64,000 nt of DNA from Erpobdella octoculata (GCA_963978895.1 OZ022240.1:11877807-11941806), one strand, 5' to 3'. Counted from the first letter of the stretch, positions 19,672-29,730 are shown. The notes: generated by a model not told the origin, from the letters alone. Numbers and translations: made by a program.

Positions 19672-21594
19672 TCAGTGTTTCTTGATTACATCGTCACTCT
19701 CTTTACGACTAAGAAAGTCAGCACCGATGTTCTCCTTGCCTTTGAAATAGTTTCTTTTCAACTTATTCTCAATCTCCATCTCTCTGCGTGCTGTGTCAAC
19801 AGGGCGGGCATCTCCGAAGATTGCCGAATTCAACTTTCCAACTTTCCCCACCCCCCCATGTTGGCCTCTAGGCAGAAGATTGAGCCTTGGTCTTTCTTTT
19901 GGCGGATTCAAAGCTTGAACTTTTGCCTCAACTTTATTTTCTACCTTTGAAATGGCAGACGTGTTTCTTTCCTTGCTTTGATACCGCTCCGAGTTAGCCG
20001 ACGATTTTCTAAAATTTACCCGATCATTCCTCTGAGTGCTGTCGTAGTTGGAAGCGGATTTCTGTGGTTTCCGACCAAAACGTTTTCCTGCCGCCATTGC
20101 ATCAAAACCCCTTACCCCTTCAACATTTCCCAGCACGAGATCGCAAAGTAGGTTTTTCATGCAGACCACCTCTCTAGTTCCTCTGAACCAGCCTGTTTTG
20201 ATTTTTACCACTGCTGTTGGGGCTACCCGGACTGTGCCGTCGATCAAAACACAAGGTCTTGTTCTTCCGGTCATCTGACGCGGGTGCACTAATGATTCCT
20301 TTACAATTATGGAAGTACAGCCAGTGTCCCTCAAAACCTTTACCGGTCTTCTGTTCACAAACCCTCTGGTTAATTTAAATTTTTCTCCTGAGTGAAAACA
20401 ACCATCCGCTATTACCGGTGAAAAGCAGCCACATTTTAACTGGACCTCATTCATTTTACCATCCAACACCATGACCGCGCATGCATTCACTACTCCAGAA
20501 TCCTTGCATGGTGCTGACGTAGTCGTTTCTTTCCGTGTTTGGCAAAATAGAGGATTACTAGGGCTACTCTGCCGACACTCTCTTGCCATGTGCCCCGTTT
20601 GATGACAGTTGTAGCAACGAGGTTCAACCATTTTGGCGTCACTGACCGACTGACCCCGGTTCCAACCCATCCTGCTATTGCTGTCCAATTTTGCCAACCT
20701 CTTCTCTGGGTGGGCTTGGCTGTACTTGTTGACCCAAAGGCACAGCTCATTGACATCTCTGCTCTCTTTCTCCAACAAGTACTCGACCATTCCCGCCGGG
20801 CACTTTCCGAAAAACTGCTCTTCCAGAAACAAAAACAACAGGTTTTGTTTGCCCGTGAGATCCACCCAGCGCCTGAGGTGGCTATCTAGCCGCACTAGAT
20901 AATGTTCCCAGGTCTCCTCCGTTTCAGGCATTGACTCTCGAAACATTATGCGATAGTCTTCCGCTGACTTCCCAAAACGACGAAGGAGTGCTTCCTTTGC
21001 CGTCCTGTAGTCCTGCATCTGACTATCGCTAAGTTGGCCAAACACTTCCAAAGTCTTCGCACTAAGCAACGACCCTAGAAGCATTCCCCAATCCTTCTGA
21101 GGGTGACCATTGGCTTTTGCCAATGACTCAAATCTCAGCAAAAATGCGTCGATGTCATCACCTTCAGAAAACTTTGGATAAGGAATCTTTGTTACCTCTA
21201 CCTTTGGCTCTTTTTTCGTTAGGGCCTCTAATTCCAGCTTTTTCAATTCCAATTCATGCTGGCGTTGTTCGCGCTCACGTAGAAGTTGAAGTTCTCGTTC
21301 TTCTTTAGCCTGTTGAAGTTGGAGTTCTCGTTCTTCTTTAGCCTGTTGAAGTTGGAGTTCTCGTTCTTCTTTAGCTTCTTGAGTCTTCTTCTCTTCGTGT
21401 TCACGTTCCCGTTCTCGCTCTTCCCGTTCTTGCTGAGCCTTTTTTTCTCGCTCTTCCCGTTCTTGTTTTTTTTCTTCACGTTCTTCTAATCTCCTAACTC
21501 TTTCTTCATCCTTTAACTCTTTGACATAATTCCTTAAATCTTCTCCGGAATAGCCTAGGGCCTGTCCCATCGCAATGAATTTCTCGTCAGACAT
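19672..21594 (-). CDS. Gypsy gag-protease fused to RNase H tail
   Basis: A 640-residue open frame. Residues 25-125 form a highly charged coiled coil with a repeated ERELQLQQAKE unit. Residues ~130-300 are a gag region of the SCAN-like type seen in animal gypsy elements (PYPKFSEGDDIDAFLLRFES; LLRRFGKSAEDYR; LDSHLRRWVDL). A zinc knuckle CYNCHQTGHMAREC lies at ~345. The protease core is VKVLRDTGCTSIIVKESLV at ~425 (Asp-Thr-Gly). The C-terminus reads KRNYFKGKENIGADFLSR, which is the characteristic end of the RNase H domain. Protease linker and RNase H tail are joined in frame, so about 500 residues of reverse transcriptase and RNase H were deleted without frame loss. The intact frame suggests a recent or selected deletion. 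Confidence 0.85.
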   Translation of the reverse strand: MSDEKFIAMGQALGYSGEDLRNYVKELKDEERVRRLEEREEKKQEREEREKKAQQEREEREREREHEEKKTQEAKEERELQLQQAKEERELQLQQAKEERELQLLREREQRQHELELKKLELEALTKKEPKVEVTKIPYPKFSEGDDIDAFLLRFESLAKANGHPQKDWGMLLGSLLSAKTLEVFGQLSDSQMQDYRTAKEALLRRFGKSAEDYRIMFRESMPETEETWEHYLVRLDSHLRRWVDLTGKQNLLFLFLEEQFFGKCPAGMVEYLLEKESRDVNELCLWVNKYSQAHPEKRLAKLDSNSRMGWNRGQSVSDAKMVEPRCYNCHQTGHMARECRQSSPSNPLFCQTRKETTTSAPCKDSGVVNACAVMVLDGKMNEVQLKCGCFSPVIADGCFHSGEKFKLTRGFVNRRPVKVLRDTGCTSIIVKESLVHPRQMTGRTRPCVLIDGTVRVAPTAVVKIKTGWFRGTREVVCMKNLLCDLVLGNVEGVRGFDAMAAGKRFGRKPQKSASNYDSTQRNDRVNFRKSSANSERYQSKERNTSAISKVENKVEAKVQALNPPKERPRLNLLPRGQHGGVGKVGKLNSAIFGDARPVDTARREMEIENKLKRNYFKGKENIGADFLSRKESDDVIKKH

Positions 21595-21677
21595 CTTTCA
21601 CAAAAGAAAAAAAAAATTCGGTCACTTGTGATCAAACAACTTCAGAAAAATATATTTACGTATGAAAATGCGTAAAT

Positions 21678-21692
21678 ACGTCGAGGTCACCA
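21678..21692 (-). promoter_or_regulatory. Primer-binding site of the CAGAT gypsy element
   Basis: Immediately inside the 5' LTR the minus strand reads TTGGTGACCTCGACG. From memory this resembles the complement of the tRNA-Trp 3' end used by CsRn1-type gypsy elements. The exact tRNA needs an alignment. Confidence 0.5.
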
Positions 21693-22025
21693 ATGTAAAC
21701 GTAGAGGAATATGCTTTCTAGCGATTCGTAACGTTAAAGTCGAAGTTATTTATATCACAATATTTCTCGAATTTATTTTAACTTAATTATTCTCCCTTGA
21801 AAAATAAATCTTTTAACTGGACTCAAATAAAACTGAATTCTCTCACTTTGTAGAATTTCGCACGGTTCTAACAAATCTTTTGTAAATTCCAATTTCTCTC
21901 TGCAGCACGTCTCTTTAAACTTTTATTTTTCTTCTCGAACGCTCAACTTTATAACACACTGTCTAGATTCTCAAAATTCATACACGAAATAATATTTACA
22001 ATCTTACCAGTAAAAATCCGGAAAA

Positions 22026-22087
<62 letters not shown>

Positions 22088-22445
22088 TGATGGGTAGTTA
22101 CTAACTATAAATAGTTAACTACTAGTTATTAACTACTCTAAAGTAGTTAAGGAATAGTTAATAACTACTTTTTGTGAGACTAGTTATCAACTAGTAGTTA
22201 ACTATTTTTGAGATAGTTATTAACTACAGTAGTTAACTATTTTTTTAACTACTTTAATTTTTTTATTAATTTTTTTAAAACAATTACGACATCTGTGTTT
22301 TTTAATTTATGTACTGGTACATCACTATCTTATTGGCTTTGTTTCTTCTTTTTCATTCTCCGCTTCGTTGTTTGTTTAAGTTTGTTATTATTTTCGGTTA
22401 GGTTCGATTTTCGATTAGGTGACGAGTGTGTTGCGATCTATTACA

Positions 22446-22595
22446 ATGAATAGCAAAATAATTAAAGAATGTTTTACTGAAGTAGTTTTTAAGGACGATG
22501 AAAAAAATTTTACGGCATTATGCGATAGGTACATGTCATAAAAGAATTTCTGGAAATGTTACCAATTCATTCAACTTTCTTAAACATGTAAAAGT
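22446..22595 (+). pseudogene. hAT transposase N-terminal remnant
   Basis: A short frame MNSKIIKECFTEVVF ends at a stop near 22541. Another frame then reads RISGNVTNSFNFLKHVK and is followed by GTGAGT, a splice-donor-like sequence. The pattern fits the start of a BED-type zinc-finger exon with its cysteines lost or out of frame. Confidence 0.45.
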
Positions 22596-22867
22596 GAGTT
22601 TATATTAGTTATCGTTTTATTATGAAAGTTTAATGCATTTAAGTATTTTTAGATAATTTTATCATGTATCATTTAAACTTTTATTTTTATGCTACACATG
22701 TTTAATTTACTTGGTGTTTTACTTTTGGTAAGGTTTGTTAGCTTATTTTTGCCAACTGTGTGCGCCCACCATCATATTTTAATTTTAGCATTTGTTAAAC
22801 CTAACTATACTAAGCTTAGAATAAGACTTATGGTTAATTTTTGCTATTTATATTTAAATTTTCAAGT

Positions 22868-23725
22868 ATGAGTATAACGAACGAAATCATTTCTTCAGAT
22901 TATGAAACCAATAGTCACTGCAATGGATATCTTCCAAAGCGAGAAGTCATATATTGGCCACATAATTCCGACCATCATTGGAATAAAAAAAAATTACATT
23001 CCTGTTCAGAAAAAACCATCAAACCTCTTATACAAGCACTATCTCGGGGTATAGAGAAACGATTTGGTCCTGTTTTAGGAAATGAAGAGTATCTGCTAGC
23101 AACAGCGATAATTCCCCAATTCAAATTGAATTTTTTGTCCGATGAGCAAAAAAATATTTGATTAAAGAAAAATTATTGGCTTACATAAAAGAGATGAATC
23201 AAGAGCTTGAAAAATCAGGTTTATTTAACTTGTATTTAATTGCAAATGTTAAAAGGTTTTTTTTTGGTTAACAATTAACAATACACAGCATTATTGTTTA
23301 ATTATTGTTTATTAATTATTGTTTTTATAAATATCTTTGCAGGTTGTAAATCTAGAAGCTCTACCTCAAAAACAATCACCTCTGTTGACAATGATCAGTG
23401 CAGTGAAAATGACGATTGGTACGACTATATGGATACCATACCAAACTCCTTTGACAATGTATTGGCTGAACAGCTTAATGATTATTTATCAAACCCGTCC
23501 AAGAACATCCAAAGTCTCTTCCATTATCCAGATGTTTGTGCAGCATTTATAAAGCTCAATTCAACATTGCCAAGTTCAGCAGCAGTTGAAAGACTTTTTA
23601 GTGTAGCAGGACAAATTTTATCTGACAGACGAAGTAAATTGTCTGATAACCACATCGATATGATGATTTTTTTAAGAGATCATCTTAGATATTCTGTAAA
23701 TGCTTTTGATAGTATCATTTTGTAA
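22868..23725 (+). pseudogene. hAT transposase C-terminal half
   Basis: The first piece (22868-23160) contains PLIQALSRGIEKRFG and NEEYLLATAIIPQFKLNFL, the segment just before the dimerisation region in hAT transposases. After a frame change and an intron-like gap (23220-23340), the second piece runs to the stop at 23725 and carries the hallmark dimerisation motif LPSSAAVERLFSVAG then SDRRSKLSDNHIDMMIFLR. The RNase-H-like catalytic part with its Asp residues is absent. The relic cannot act as a transposase, but it retains the part that holds hexamers or dimers together. Confidence 0.8.
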
Positions 23726-23957
23726 ATGATTGTGTAAATAAAAATGTAAATAATTATATTTTGTTATTGGAAATTACATTTGTTTAAAATTTTAATGTTA
23801 AAAAGTAGTTAACTACTAGTTAACTACTTGGCAGTAGTTAAGTAGGTAGTTAATAACTACTGCTTTTAAAAGTAGTTAGGAAATAGTTACTAACTACTTT
23901 TTTTGTGAGTAGTTAAATAAAGTAGTTAACTACTTTTAAAGTAGTTAAAAACCATCA

Positions 23958-24031
<74 letters not shown>

Positions 24032-24204
24032 TTTTAGATAAAAAAAAAAATAAACAGACATACATATATATATATAAAAACATATATATATATATATATG
24101 ACCTATTGTTTTCGAAATATCCAATCATAATAAAATGCACACATAATAAAATAAAACAAACAAATACTATGAAAACACGTAAGATGAATTATCTTCATCT
24201 TACA

Positions 24205-24209
24205 CAGAT
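24205..24209. other. Target-site duplication CAGAT (right)
   Basis: Direct repeat of 19053-19057. Confidence 0.9.
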
Positions 24210-25710
24210 AATTTTTTAATTGAAAACGTTTTGGAATGGTCTTCTCTTTGAATGGCTAAATTTGAAAAAGCCGCATACGAAAAAAACAACCTTTAATGGC
24301 TGATATTGAAAAACCGCCTACGAATAAAACCACCTAGATATATTTTCAAATTGTTTATAATGTGTGATGACGTACGTTCAAAATTAGGAAAAACCCGCCT
24401 TCGGTGATTTGTTTATTTTCTACTTGTTATGACGTACGCTGAAAATTTTTGGGAAAACCCGCTTCGGTGATTTCTTTATTTTCTACTTGTTTATATTTTG
24501 TTATGAGTAATTCCCTTTGGATGAAACCTTTGAGCACTACGTTTTGTTTAATCTTGTATTTAAGTATTTGTATTGTGCTCTATAAAAAAAAATGATCACA
24601 TGTTTTTACTTTCTTTATATTTGTCTTTTTGCTGTTTTGCAGATATGAACTTGGAGATTGTGATGAGCTTGATTCTATCAGAATTGGTCAAAAACTGAAG
24701 CAGTTGTATATTGACATGGATGCTGGAACGGTGAAATACACATTATATATATCAGCAAAGCGTTAAACTTTCGCGTCTAATAACTTTTTATTTAAACATT
24801 TTAACAAAAAAGTGCCCTAACAAACCGTGTTCAGCGTCTTATAATCTATAAACGTGAGTTTTTTCAGACCTGCAGATGCTAATCGGGTGACATAATACAT
24901 ACATCATTGCGCTTTTATGTTGGGGAACCAGCACTTGACGCACGCTTCGCGCGCGAAGCGTGTGATTTTTCAGCTAGTCGCAGATGATTTTTTACTTGGA
25001 AACGTTTTGGAATGGTCTTCTCTTTGAATGGCTAAATTTGGAAAAACCGCCTACAAAAAAAACAACCTTTAATATACATCATTACGCTTTTATGTTAAGA
25101 ATTGACGCAAGCTTGGCGCGCGAAACGTGTGAGGTTTTACATATTAATAGTAAAAGTAGTCGCACTCTAAGCTCAAAAACAACACCAATGCGCTATTATA
25201 GTAATAACTTTACGCAGGCTTCGCAAAAAAACCTTTAATGGGTGATAATAAAAAAATAGCCTACGAAAAAAAACCTATATTGGATGTTTTTGGAAATAGC
25301 CCACGAAAAACACAATATTTATTGAAAGGTATCGGGAAAAACAGCCTACGAAAAAAACAAACTGTAACGGCTAATATACAAAAAAACTCCTACGAAAAAA
25401 AACTTTTATTGGGCGATATTGGAAAAAAACCCAGCCTTTAATGGCTGATAATGGAAAAACCGCCTAAGAAAAAACCCAACCTTTATTGGCTGATAATGAA
25501 ATAAACCGCCTACAAAAAACCCAACCTTCAATGGCGGATATTGGGAAAACACGCCGACTACTACTTCGGTGAATTGTTTATTTTCAACTTGTTTATATTC
25601 AGCGATGACGTACGTTGTTTTTTATATATCCGCAAAGCGTCGAACTTTACAATAATAGAAATAATATTAGCAAATTAGTTAATTTTCGTTAATAATAATA
25701 TTATCTATTA
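24210..25710. repeat. Mosaic repeat family, second block
   Basis: Continues the family of 16310-19057 with the same modules. It additionally contains several copies of a 70-80 bp unit with aaaaccgcctacgaaaaaaa and ctttaatggctgatattgg. The palindrome around cttcgcgcgcgaag lies at 24938-24962. A segment at 24640-24735 reads ELGDCDELDSIRIGQKLKQL and does not match the rest of the repeat; I do not recognise it. The open frames at 25238-25441 are repeat-derived. Confidence 0.7.
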
Positions 25711-26995
25711 TCTATATATATAAAAGGCAACGTCTGTTCTTTAATAACGCTAAAACCAATGAAGGGATTTGCACGAAATTTTACATAATAAACATTTCCC
25801 ACCTAAATAATGTCTTTTTTATTTAAAAAAATTGTTTTGAATGTTTTTAGAAAATTAATTTTTAGAAATATTTTCGTCTATGCAATTATATCGCGGATTA
25901 ACAAGCTCAGGGTTTCCGTGGCCTTCTGTTCCGCCGTTGTTGGTTGTCGCAATTTCTCAAAATCAAAAGTGAGTATTATTTTACTTATATCAAAAGTACT
26001 ATTATTTTCTTTAATTTTTAATTACTGTATATCGTTCAATGTTTTTGAATGTTTTAGAAAATTAATTTTTTTAAATATTTTCGCTATTGTATCAGAGCTA
26101 TGTTTTGTTTACATTCGCTGTTTATCGTCTCGGTTTCTCGAAATCAAAGTAATTTAAAAACTTAGGCTACTATTCTTATATAATTTAATTTTCTAATTAT
26201 TATTGTTGTGTATATATTAAATTGTAAATTGTTTCGGTCGTTGTGTGTCAGGTTATCATTATAGCTCTACCAGTCTAACGGTTAGACTAGACCGTCTAAC
26301 CTCTAACAGATATTATTTTGTGCTACTTTAAGTCTAACAGATATTATTTTGTGCTTTACAGACTTAAAAAAGAAAATTGAAAAATTTATTGTGAGTGAGT
26401 ATATAGTATATATATATATAAATATAACTACTAATTAGTTAATTAGTATAACTATTAATGTATTTTAAGTATAATAGTATAACTATTAATGTAAATTTCT
26501 TTACGTTTTTTATTTCATTCGTTGCATTGCACATGATTACGTTATAAGATTATCTTTTCAGAGAGGAGATCCAGAATTAATAAATACATTTATTGTTCAT
26601 ATCTTTTACTAATAAAATGTTTTCATTCCCAGAACACCGCTCATTCCGAGTGATTTGCCATTCACTTTCAAGCGTTTACAGTTTTCTGTGCGTCTGGCTT
26701 TTGCCATGTCCATCAACAAAGCTCAAGGCCAGTCGTTGAAAGTGGCTGGCATTAACTTGGAAACCCCTTGCTTCTCACATGGTCAGCTGTATGTGGCATG
26801 TTCACGTGTTGGAAGCCCGAACAATTTGTACATATATGCACCGTATGAAAAAACAAAAAACATTGTGTATCAGAAAGCTTTGCAATAAAATGACTGTATG
26901 TGTTTGTTGTATTTCTTTTAATTAAAAATCAAAAGTATCTGCATAAATGTTTCAATAGATGAAGATGCCCGGACAGCGCCGGGTTACCCAGCTAG
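25711..26995 (+). mobile_element. Helitron, deleted, 1285 bp
   Basis: Starts TCTATATATATAAAAGGC at 25711 and ends with a CCCGG/CCGGG hairpin followed by CCCAG and CTAG at 26992-26995. The base before is A and the base after is T, as expected for Helitrons. It interrupts a copy of the mosaic repeat: the flanks attatctatta and ttaataattaaaataagagg are contiguous in the copies near 17350. It retains only the last part of the helicase gene. Confidence 0.88.
26570..26888 (+). pseudogene. Helitron Rep/helicase, C-terminal exon
   Basis: The frame contains LPFTFKRLQFSVRLAFAMSI, then NKAQGQSLKVAGINL and CFSHGQLYVACSRVGSP, the final motifs of the PIF1-like helicase in Helitron transposases, and ends with KTKNIVYQKALQ. 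This domain unwinds DNA during rolling-circle transposition. The Rep nuclease and helicase motifs I-V are missing. A splice acceptor may lie just upstream (tcattcccag at 26623-26632). It reads in the same direction as the element and stops about 100 bp before its end, the normal arrangement. Confidence 0.85.
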
Positions 26996-27370
26996 TTAAT
27001 AATTAAAATAAGAGGAATAATAGTTGAAAGTTAATAAATTGTCGTTAATAATAATTTTCAACTTGTTTGATGACGTACGCTCATATTTATTGGGAAATCG
27101 GCCGACTAATACTTCGGTGATTTATTTATTTACAACTTGTTTATATTGAAAGATGACGTACGATGCATTATATATATATCTGCATAGCGTTAAACTTTCG
27201 CGGCTAATAACTTTTTATTTAAACATTTTAACAAAAAAGTGCCCTAACAAACCGTGTTCAACGTCTCGTAATCTATCAACGTGAGTTTTTTCAGACTTGC
27301 AGATGCTAATCGGGTGACATAATACATAATACATCATTGCGCTTTTATAGTAGGGAATAATAAAACGGTA
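26996..27370. repeat. Mosaic repeat family, third block
   Basis: Contains the tacttcggtgatttatttat, aagtgccctaacaaaccg and gatgctaatcgggtgaca modules. It is part of the segment duplicated in reverse near 61920-62180. Confidence 0.75.
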
Positions 27371-27383
27371 ATATATTTTAAAA

Positions 27384-27521
27384 CGTTGCTTGGTGTAGTT
27401 TCAGAAAGGAAAGATATTGTTGTTTTGCAAGGTTTATACAAGAAACTGTTGAATGCAAAATGGGCGACAAAGTTCAATGAAACTTGCTTGCGGGAAAATA
27501 TTGTCCCCAATTATGTATGGA
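27384..27521 (+). pseudogene. Penelope-like family C, N-terminal fragment
   Basis: Encodes [17 protein letters not shown], then [19 protein letters not shown] and NYVWN, then runs into (TA)n. The hammerhead and first codons present at 62479 are missing: this copy starts at aaaacgttgc. Confidence 0.75.
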
Positions 27522-27776
<255 letters not shown>

Positions 27777-28067
27777 TATAAAATTGTCACTGCAAAGTGC
27801 AAATATAAACGAATGTGATATGGAATTATTTAGAAATCTCTTTCAACAACAGCGGGTACAAGAAATTCAAATTCTAAATTATGGAAACTTTGATGAGTGT
27901 TAATAAGTGATTAGAAGAATAATGATACTTGAGCAGAAATAACAAAGAAAACTATTATTAAAAATTGGTACCTAGATATAAAATATATGTTATACTAGAG
28001 TTCAGCAAGTATAAACGAAATATTATCCCAAACAACTGTTTAGTAAACAAGCAAACTTTTTTTAGAG
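27777..28067. other. Possible Penelope internal remnant, otherwise featureless
   Basis: 27780-27900 can be read as LSLQSANINECDMELFRNLF, then QQRVQEIQILNYGNFDECQ-like text, but I do not recognise it. No other signal. Confidence 0.3.
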
Positions 28068-28262
28068 AAGGTGTCGGATATGCGAGTACGAGTACGAGTA
28101 CTTAGTGGAATAACGAGTACGAGTACGAGTACGAGTACTGAGTGGAATAACGAGTACGAGTACGAGTACGAGTACCAAGGTTCCGAGTACAAGTACGAGT
28201 ACGAGTACTTGAAAACGGTACTCGAGTTGTACTCGAGTACGAGTACGAGTACCAAGTACTAC
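28068..28262. repeat. (GAGTAC)n hexamer array with inverted halves
   Basis: Repeated gagtac hexamers interrupted by ttagtggaataac and similar spacers. The right end (gtactcgagttgtactcgag) is a palindromic turn. Overlapping open frames through it are artefacts. Sequence resumes with Penelope family D on the right. The bounded structure could be the core of a small non-autonomous element. Confidence 0.8.
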
Positions 28263-28271
28263 ATCTCTGAT

Positions 28272-28468
28272 ATATATGTGTTAAGGCAATACTTTGGGAC
28301 AAGTTTTTCATTTAAGCAAGCTCGATTGAATATTACGGCCCATTTTCTATTAATTAACTTTTGAGCCAACTCTTCCAAACGTCTCCATTTCAAACCTAAT
28401 ATACTCAACACCTTTTCTGGAACATAATTTATTATTGGGGTTGACCGGCCGGTTTCGGCATCTGCCAT
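28272..28468 (-). pseudogene. Penelope-like family D, N-terminal fragment with start codon in ribozyme
   Basis: Minus-strand frame from the ATG at 28468: MADAETGRSTPIINYVPEKV, then [18 protein letters not shown], through [18 protein letters not shown], then VPKYCLN and a short TA run. It is the N-terminal module only; the reverse transcriptase is absent. Its 3' UTR and C-terminal tail lie upstream on the same strand (28481-29148), so this is the downstream terminal repeat of a family D copy. Confidence 0.78.
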
Positions 28469-28480
28469 CGTCAGAACCCC
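28437..28480 (-). ncRNA. Hammerhead ribozyme, Penelope family D
   Basis: Minus strand. Stem I GGGGTT with AACCCC (six perfect pairs), core CTGACGA, one unpaired T, stem II GGC AGAT GCC, GAAA, stem III ACCGG with CCGGT (palindromic), predicted cleavage after the C of GGTC. Of the copies in this window it has the strongest pairing. Confidence 0.88.
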
Positions 28481-28794
28481 TAAAATCAATTGTATAAAAT
28501 AAACATATAAGAACCAGCAATACAATTAGAATTCTAAAATGTTAGGTATATACACTTTAAATAAAATAAGTATCAGTAGATATATACATCAATACTTACT
28601 AATGGTTTGAGATTTCAGCAAGCAGCTCGAAACTTGTTAAAATGTAAATATTATAAAAGCGGATGTTTACAAATCAGTAATGACACAGGTAAACAGAAGG
28701 GATTATCTACATTAGTTGAAATACTTTGTAAAATGTAATTCAAATTATACAATTAGTCATTAAAGTCAAAGCATAAAATCGAATCCGCAGCAAA
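28481..28794 (-). other. Family D Penelope 3' untranslated region
   Basis: AT-rich spacer between the family D tail stop and its hammerhead. It has the same position as in families A and B. Confidence 0.6.
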
Positions 28795-29148
28795 TTATCG
28801 CTCTTTTCGGCGTATTGTAATGTGACCAACTTTATCTAAGTGCACAAACAAATCTGTACGGTCATCATCACACAACATATCCTCAGCATCAACATAACAA
28901 TCGCTATTCTTTTCACCTTCCACATCATCCAAGGCTGTGTCACCACCACACTCAGCACCACACACGTCAGCATCACCTTCAGTATCAGCATTAAAACACA
29001 CAGCTTTTAAAACAAACAGGCGTTTCTCTATTTAGATCTCCCTCAGTATCCACAAACTTGACAGGCGTAGTTTCCTTCTGGTTGGTGCGATTTTCAAAAA
29101 CGGCATCCTCTGTGTCTTTGACAGACACGGTCACCTTATCAGGTGGTA
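28795..29148 (-). pseudogene. Penelope-like family D, acidic C-terminal tail
   Basis: Two overlapping minus-strand stretches encode an acidic, Thr/Asp-rich tail (DGDADVCGAECGGD-like; SVKDTEDAVFENRTNQ), ending HITIRRKER before the stop. Families A and B end with NITVRRKRRYS and NITQRKRKN, so the short basic terminus after an acidic tail is shared. At 29148 the sequence switches abruptly to a family B endonuclease on the opposite strand. Confidence 0.6.
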
Positions 29149-29374
29149 GTGTGATGTACGCCAGGAGTTCCCCGTGTTCTACAAAAATCAAATGAATCTC
29201 AATTACAGAATTGATGAAAGTATTATAAAGAAGATAATAAAAAAGGAAGTTTCTGTTATAGACCCCGTCAGGAATAAACTGGGTTTATATATTTATTACA
29301 AAAACTTGAAACTTTTCAATTTGGTCATCAAGAATGATAGAACAAGTATCACTGACCCGTTGCAACAAAGTTGT
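29149..29374 (+). pseudogene. Penelope-like family B, pre-endonuclease fragment
   Basis: Matches 5910-6130: [20 protein letters not shown] through [10 protein letters not shown], then runs into (TA)n before the GIY-YIG motif. Confidence 0.8.
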
Positions 29375-29398
29375 TATATATATATATATATATATATT
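29375..29398. repeat. (TA)n at an inversion junction
   Basis: 24 bp of TA separating the plus-strand and minus-strand parts of the same endonuclease region. Confidence 0.9.
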
Positions 29399-29640
29399 GC
29401 TTTCTTTGACACCGAATAAGTGGAGAATCTGTGGAAATTTATCAAATTGTTTATTAATTGCGGGTCTCATTAATAAGATATAGAGAGCCTCTTTAATTTT
29501 CAGCCGGAAAGAGTCGGATTCACTTGTTAAAATCGAAACACCTTCTTCAAGTTCTTTTCGTGTTAGCTTTTTCAAATGAATACATTCATAATGATTAAGA
29601 ATACTCCCAAACTGGAGATGCATCCTTGTCTCCTTGACAA
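29399..29640 (-). pseudogene. Penelope-like family B, GIY-YIG endonuclease fragment, inverted
   Basis: Minus-strand reading gives [20 protein letters not shown], then [20 protein letters not shown] and [14 protein letters not shown], then HLFGVKESN. This is the part that would follow the plus-strand fragment at 29149-29374, but reversed. The catalytic Glu (KEALYI) is present and the YIG is cut off. Confidence 0.8.
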
Positions 29641-29674
29641 CGTATTGGTAGTGTGACCAATGTATGTATATTTG

Positions 29675-29730
29675 TGCGTGTGCGTGTGTGTGTGCGCGCG
29701 CGCGTGTGCGTGTGTGTACGTGTGTGTGTT
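29675..29730. repeat. (GT)n/(GC)n microsatellite
   Basis: gtgtgtgtgcgcgcgcgcgt-type run, a potential Z-DNA former, next to a long TA tract. Confidence 0.9.

Larger units (their letters stand above)
22085..23960 (+). mobile_element. hAT transposon, degenerate, 1.9 kb
   Basis: Termini CAGTGATGG at 22085 and CCATCACTG ending at 23960 are perfect inverted repeats in the CAxxG style of hAT elements. The subterminal 150 bp on both sides are packed with tagttaactac repeats, typical transposase-binding arrays. hAT elements make 8-bp target duplications. Here the target is a TA tract, so the duplication cannot be read. Coding remnants are listed separately. The catalytic centre is missing. Confidence 0.88.
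19058..24204 (-). mobile_element. Ty3/gypsy element with internal deletion and a hAT nested in its 5' LTR
   Basis: Left LTR 19058-19642 and right LTR 21694-24204 share the same sequence with TG...CA ends and are flanked by CAGAT. Each LTR contains a long (TA)n tract. In the right LTR this tract is split by a hAT element at 22085-23960, so the LTR without the insert is about 635 bp. The coding strand is minus: 5' LTR at the right, primer-binding site at about 21678-21692, gag-protease 19672-21594, and a purine-rich tract next to the left LTR (19643-19660). Reverse transcriptase, most of RNase H and integrase are missing. Confidence 0.9.
21694..24204 (-). repeat. Right (5') LTR, interrupted by hAT
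   Basis: 21694-22084 and 23961-24204 together match the left LTR. The join lies within its (TA)n tract. Confidence 0.9.

Noticed and set aside
21243..21489. Lys/Asn-rich and Phe-rich frames overlapping the gypsy gag
   Set aside because: Shadow frames of the gag coiled-coil repeat.
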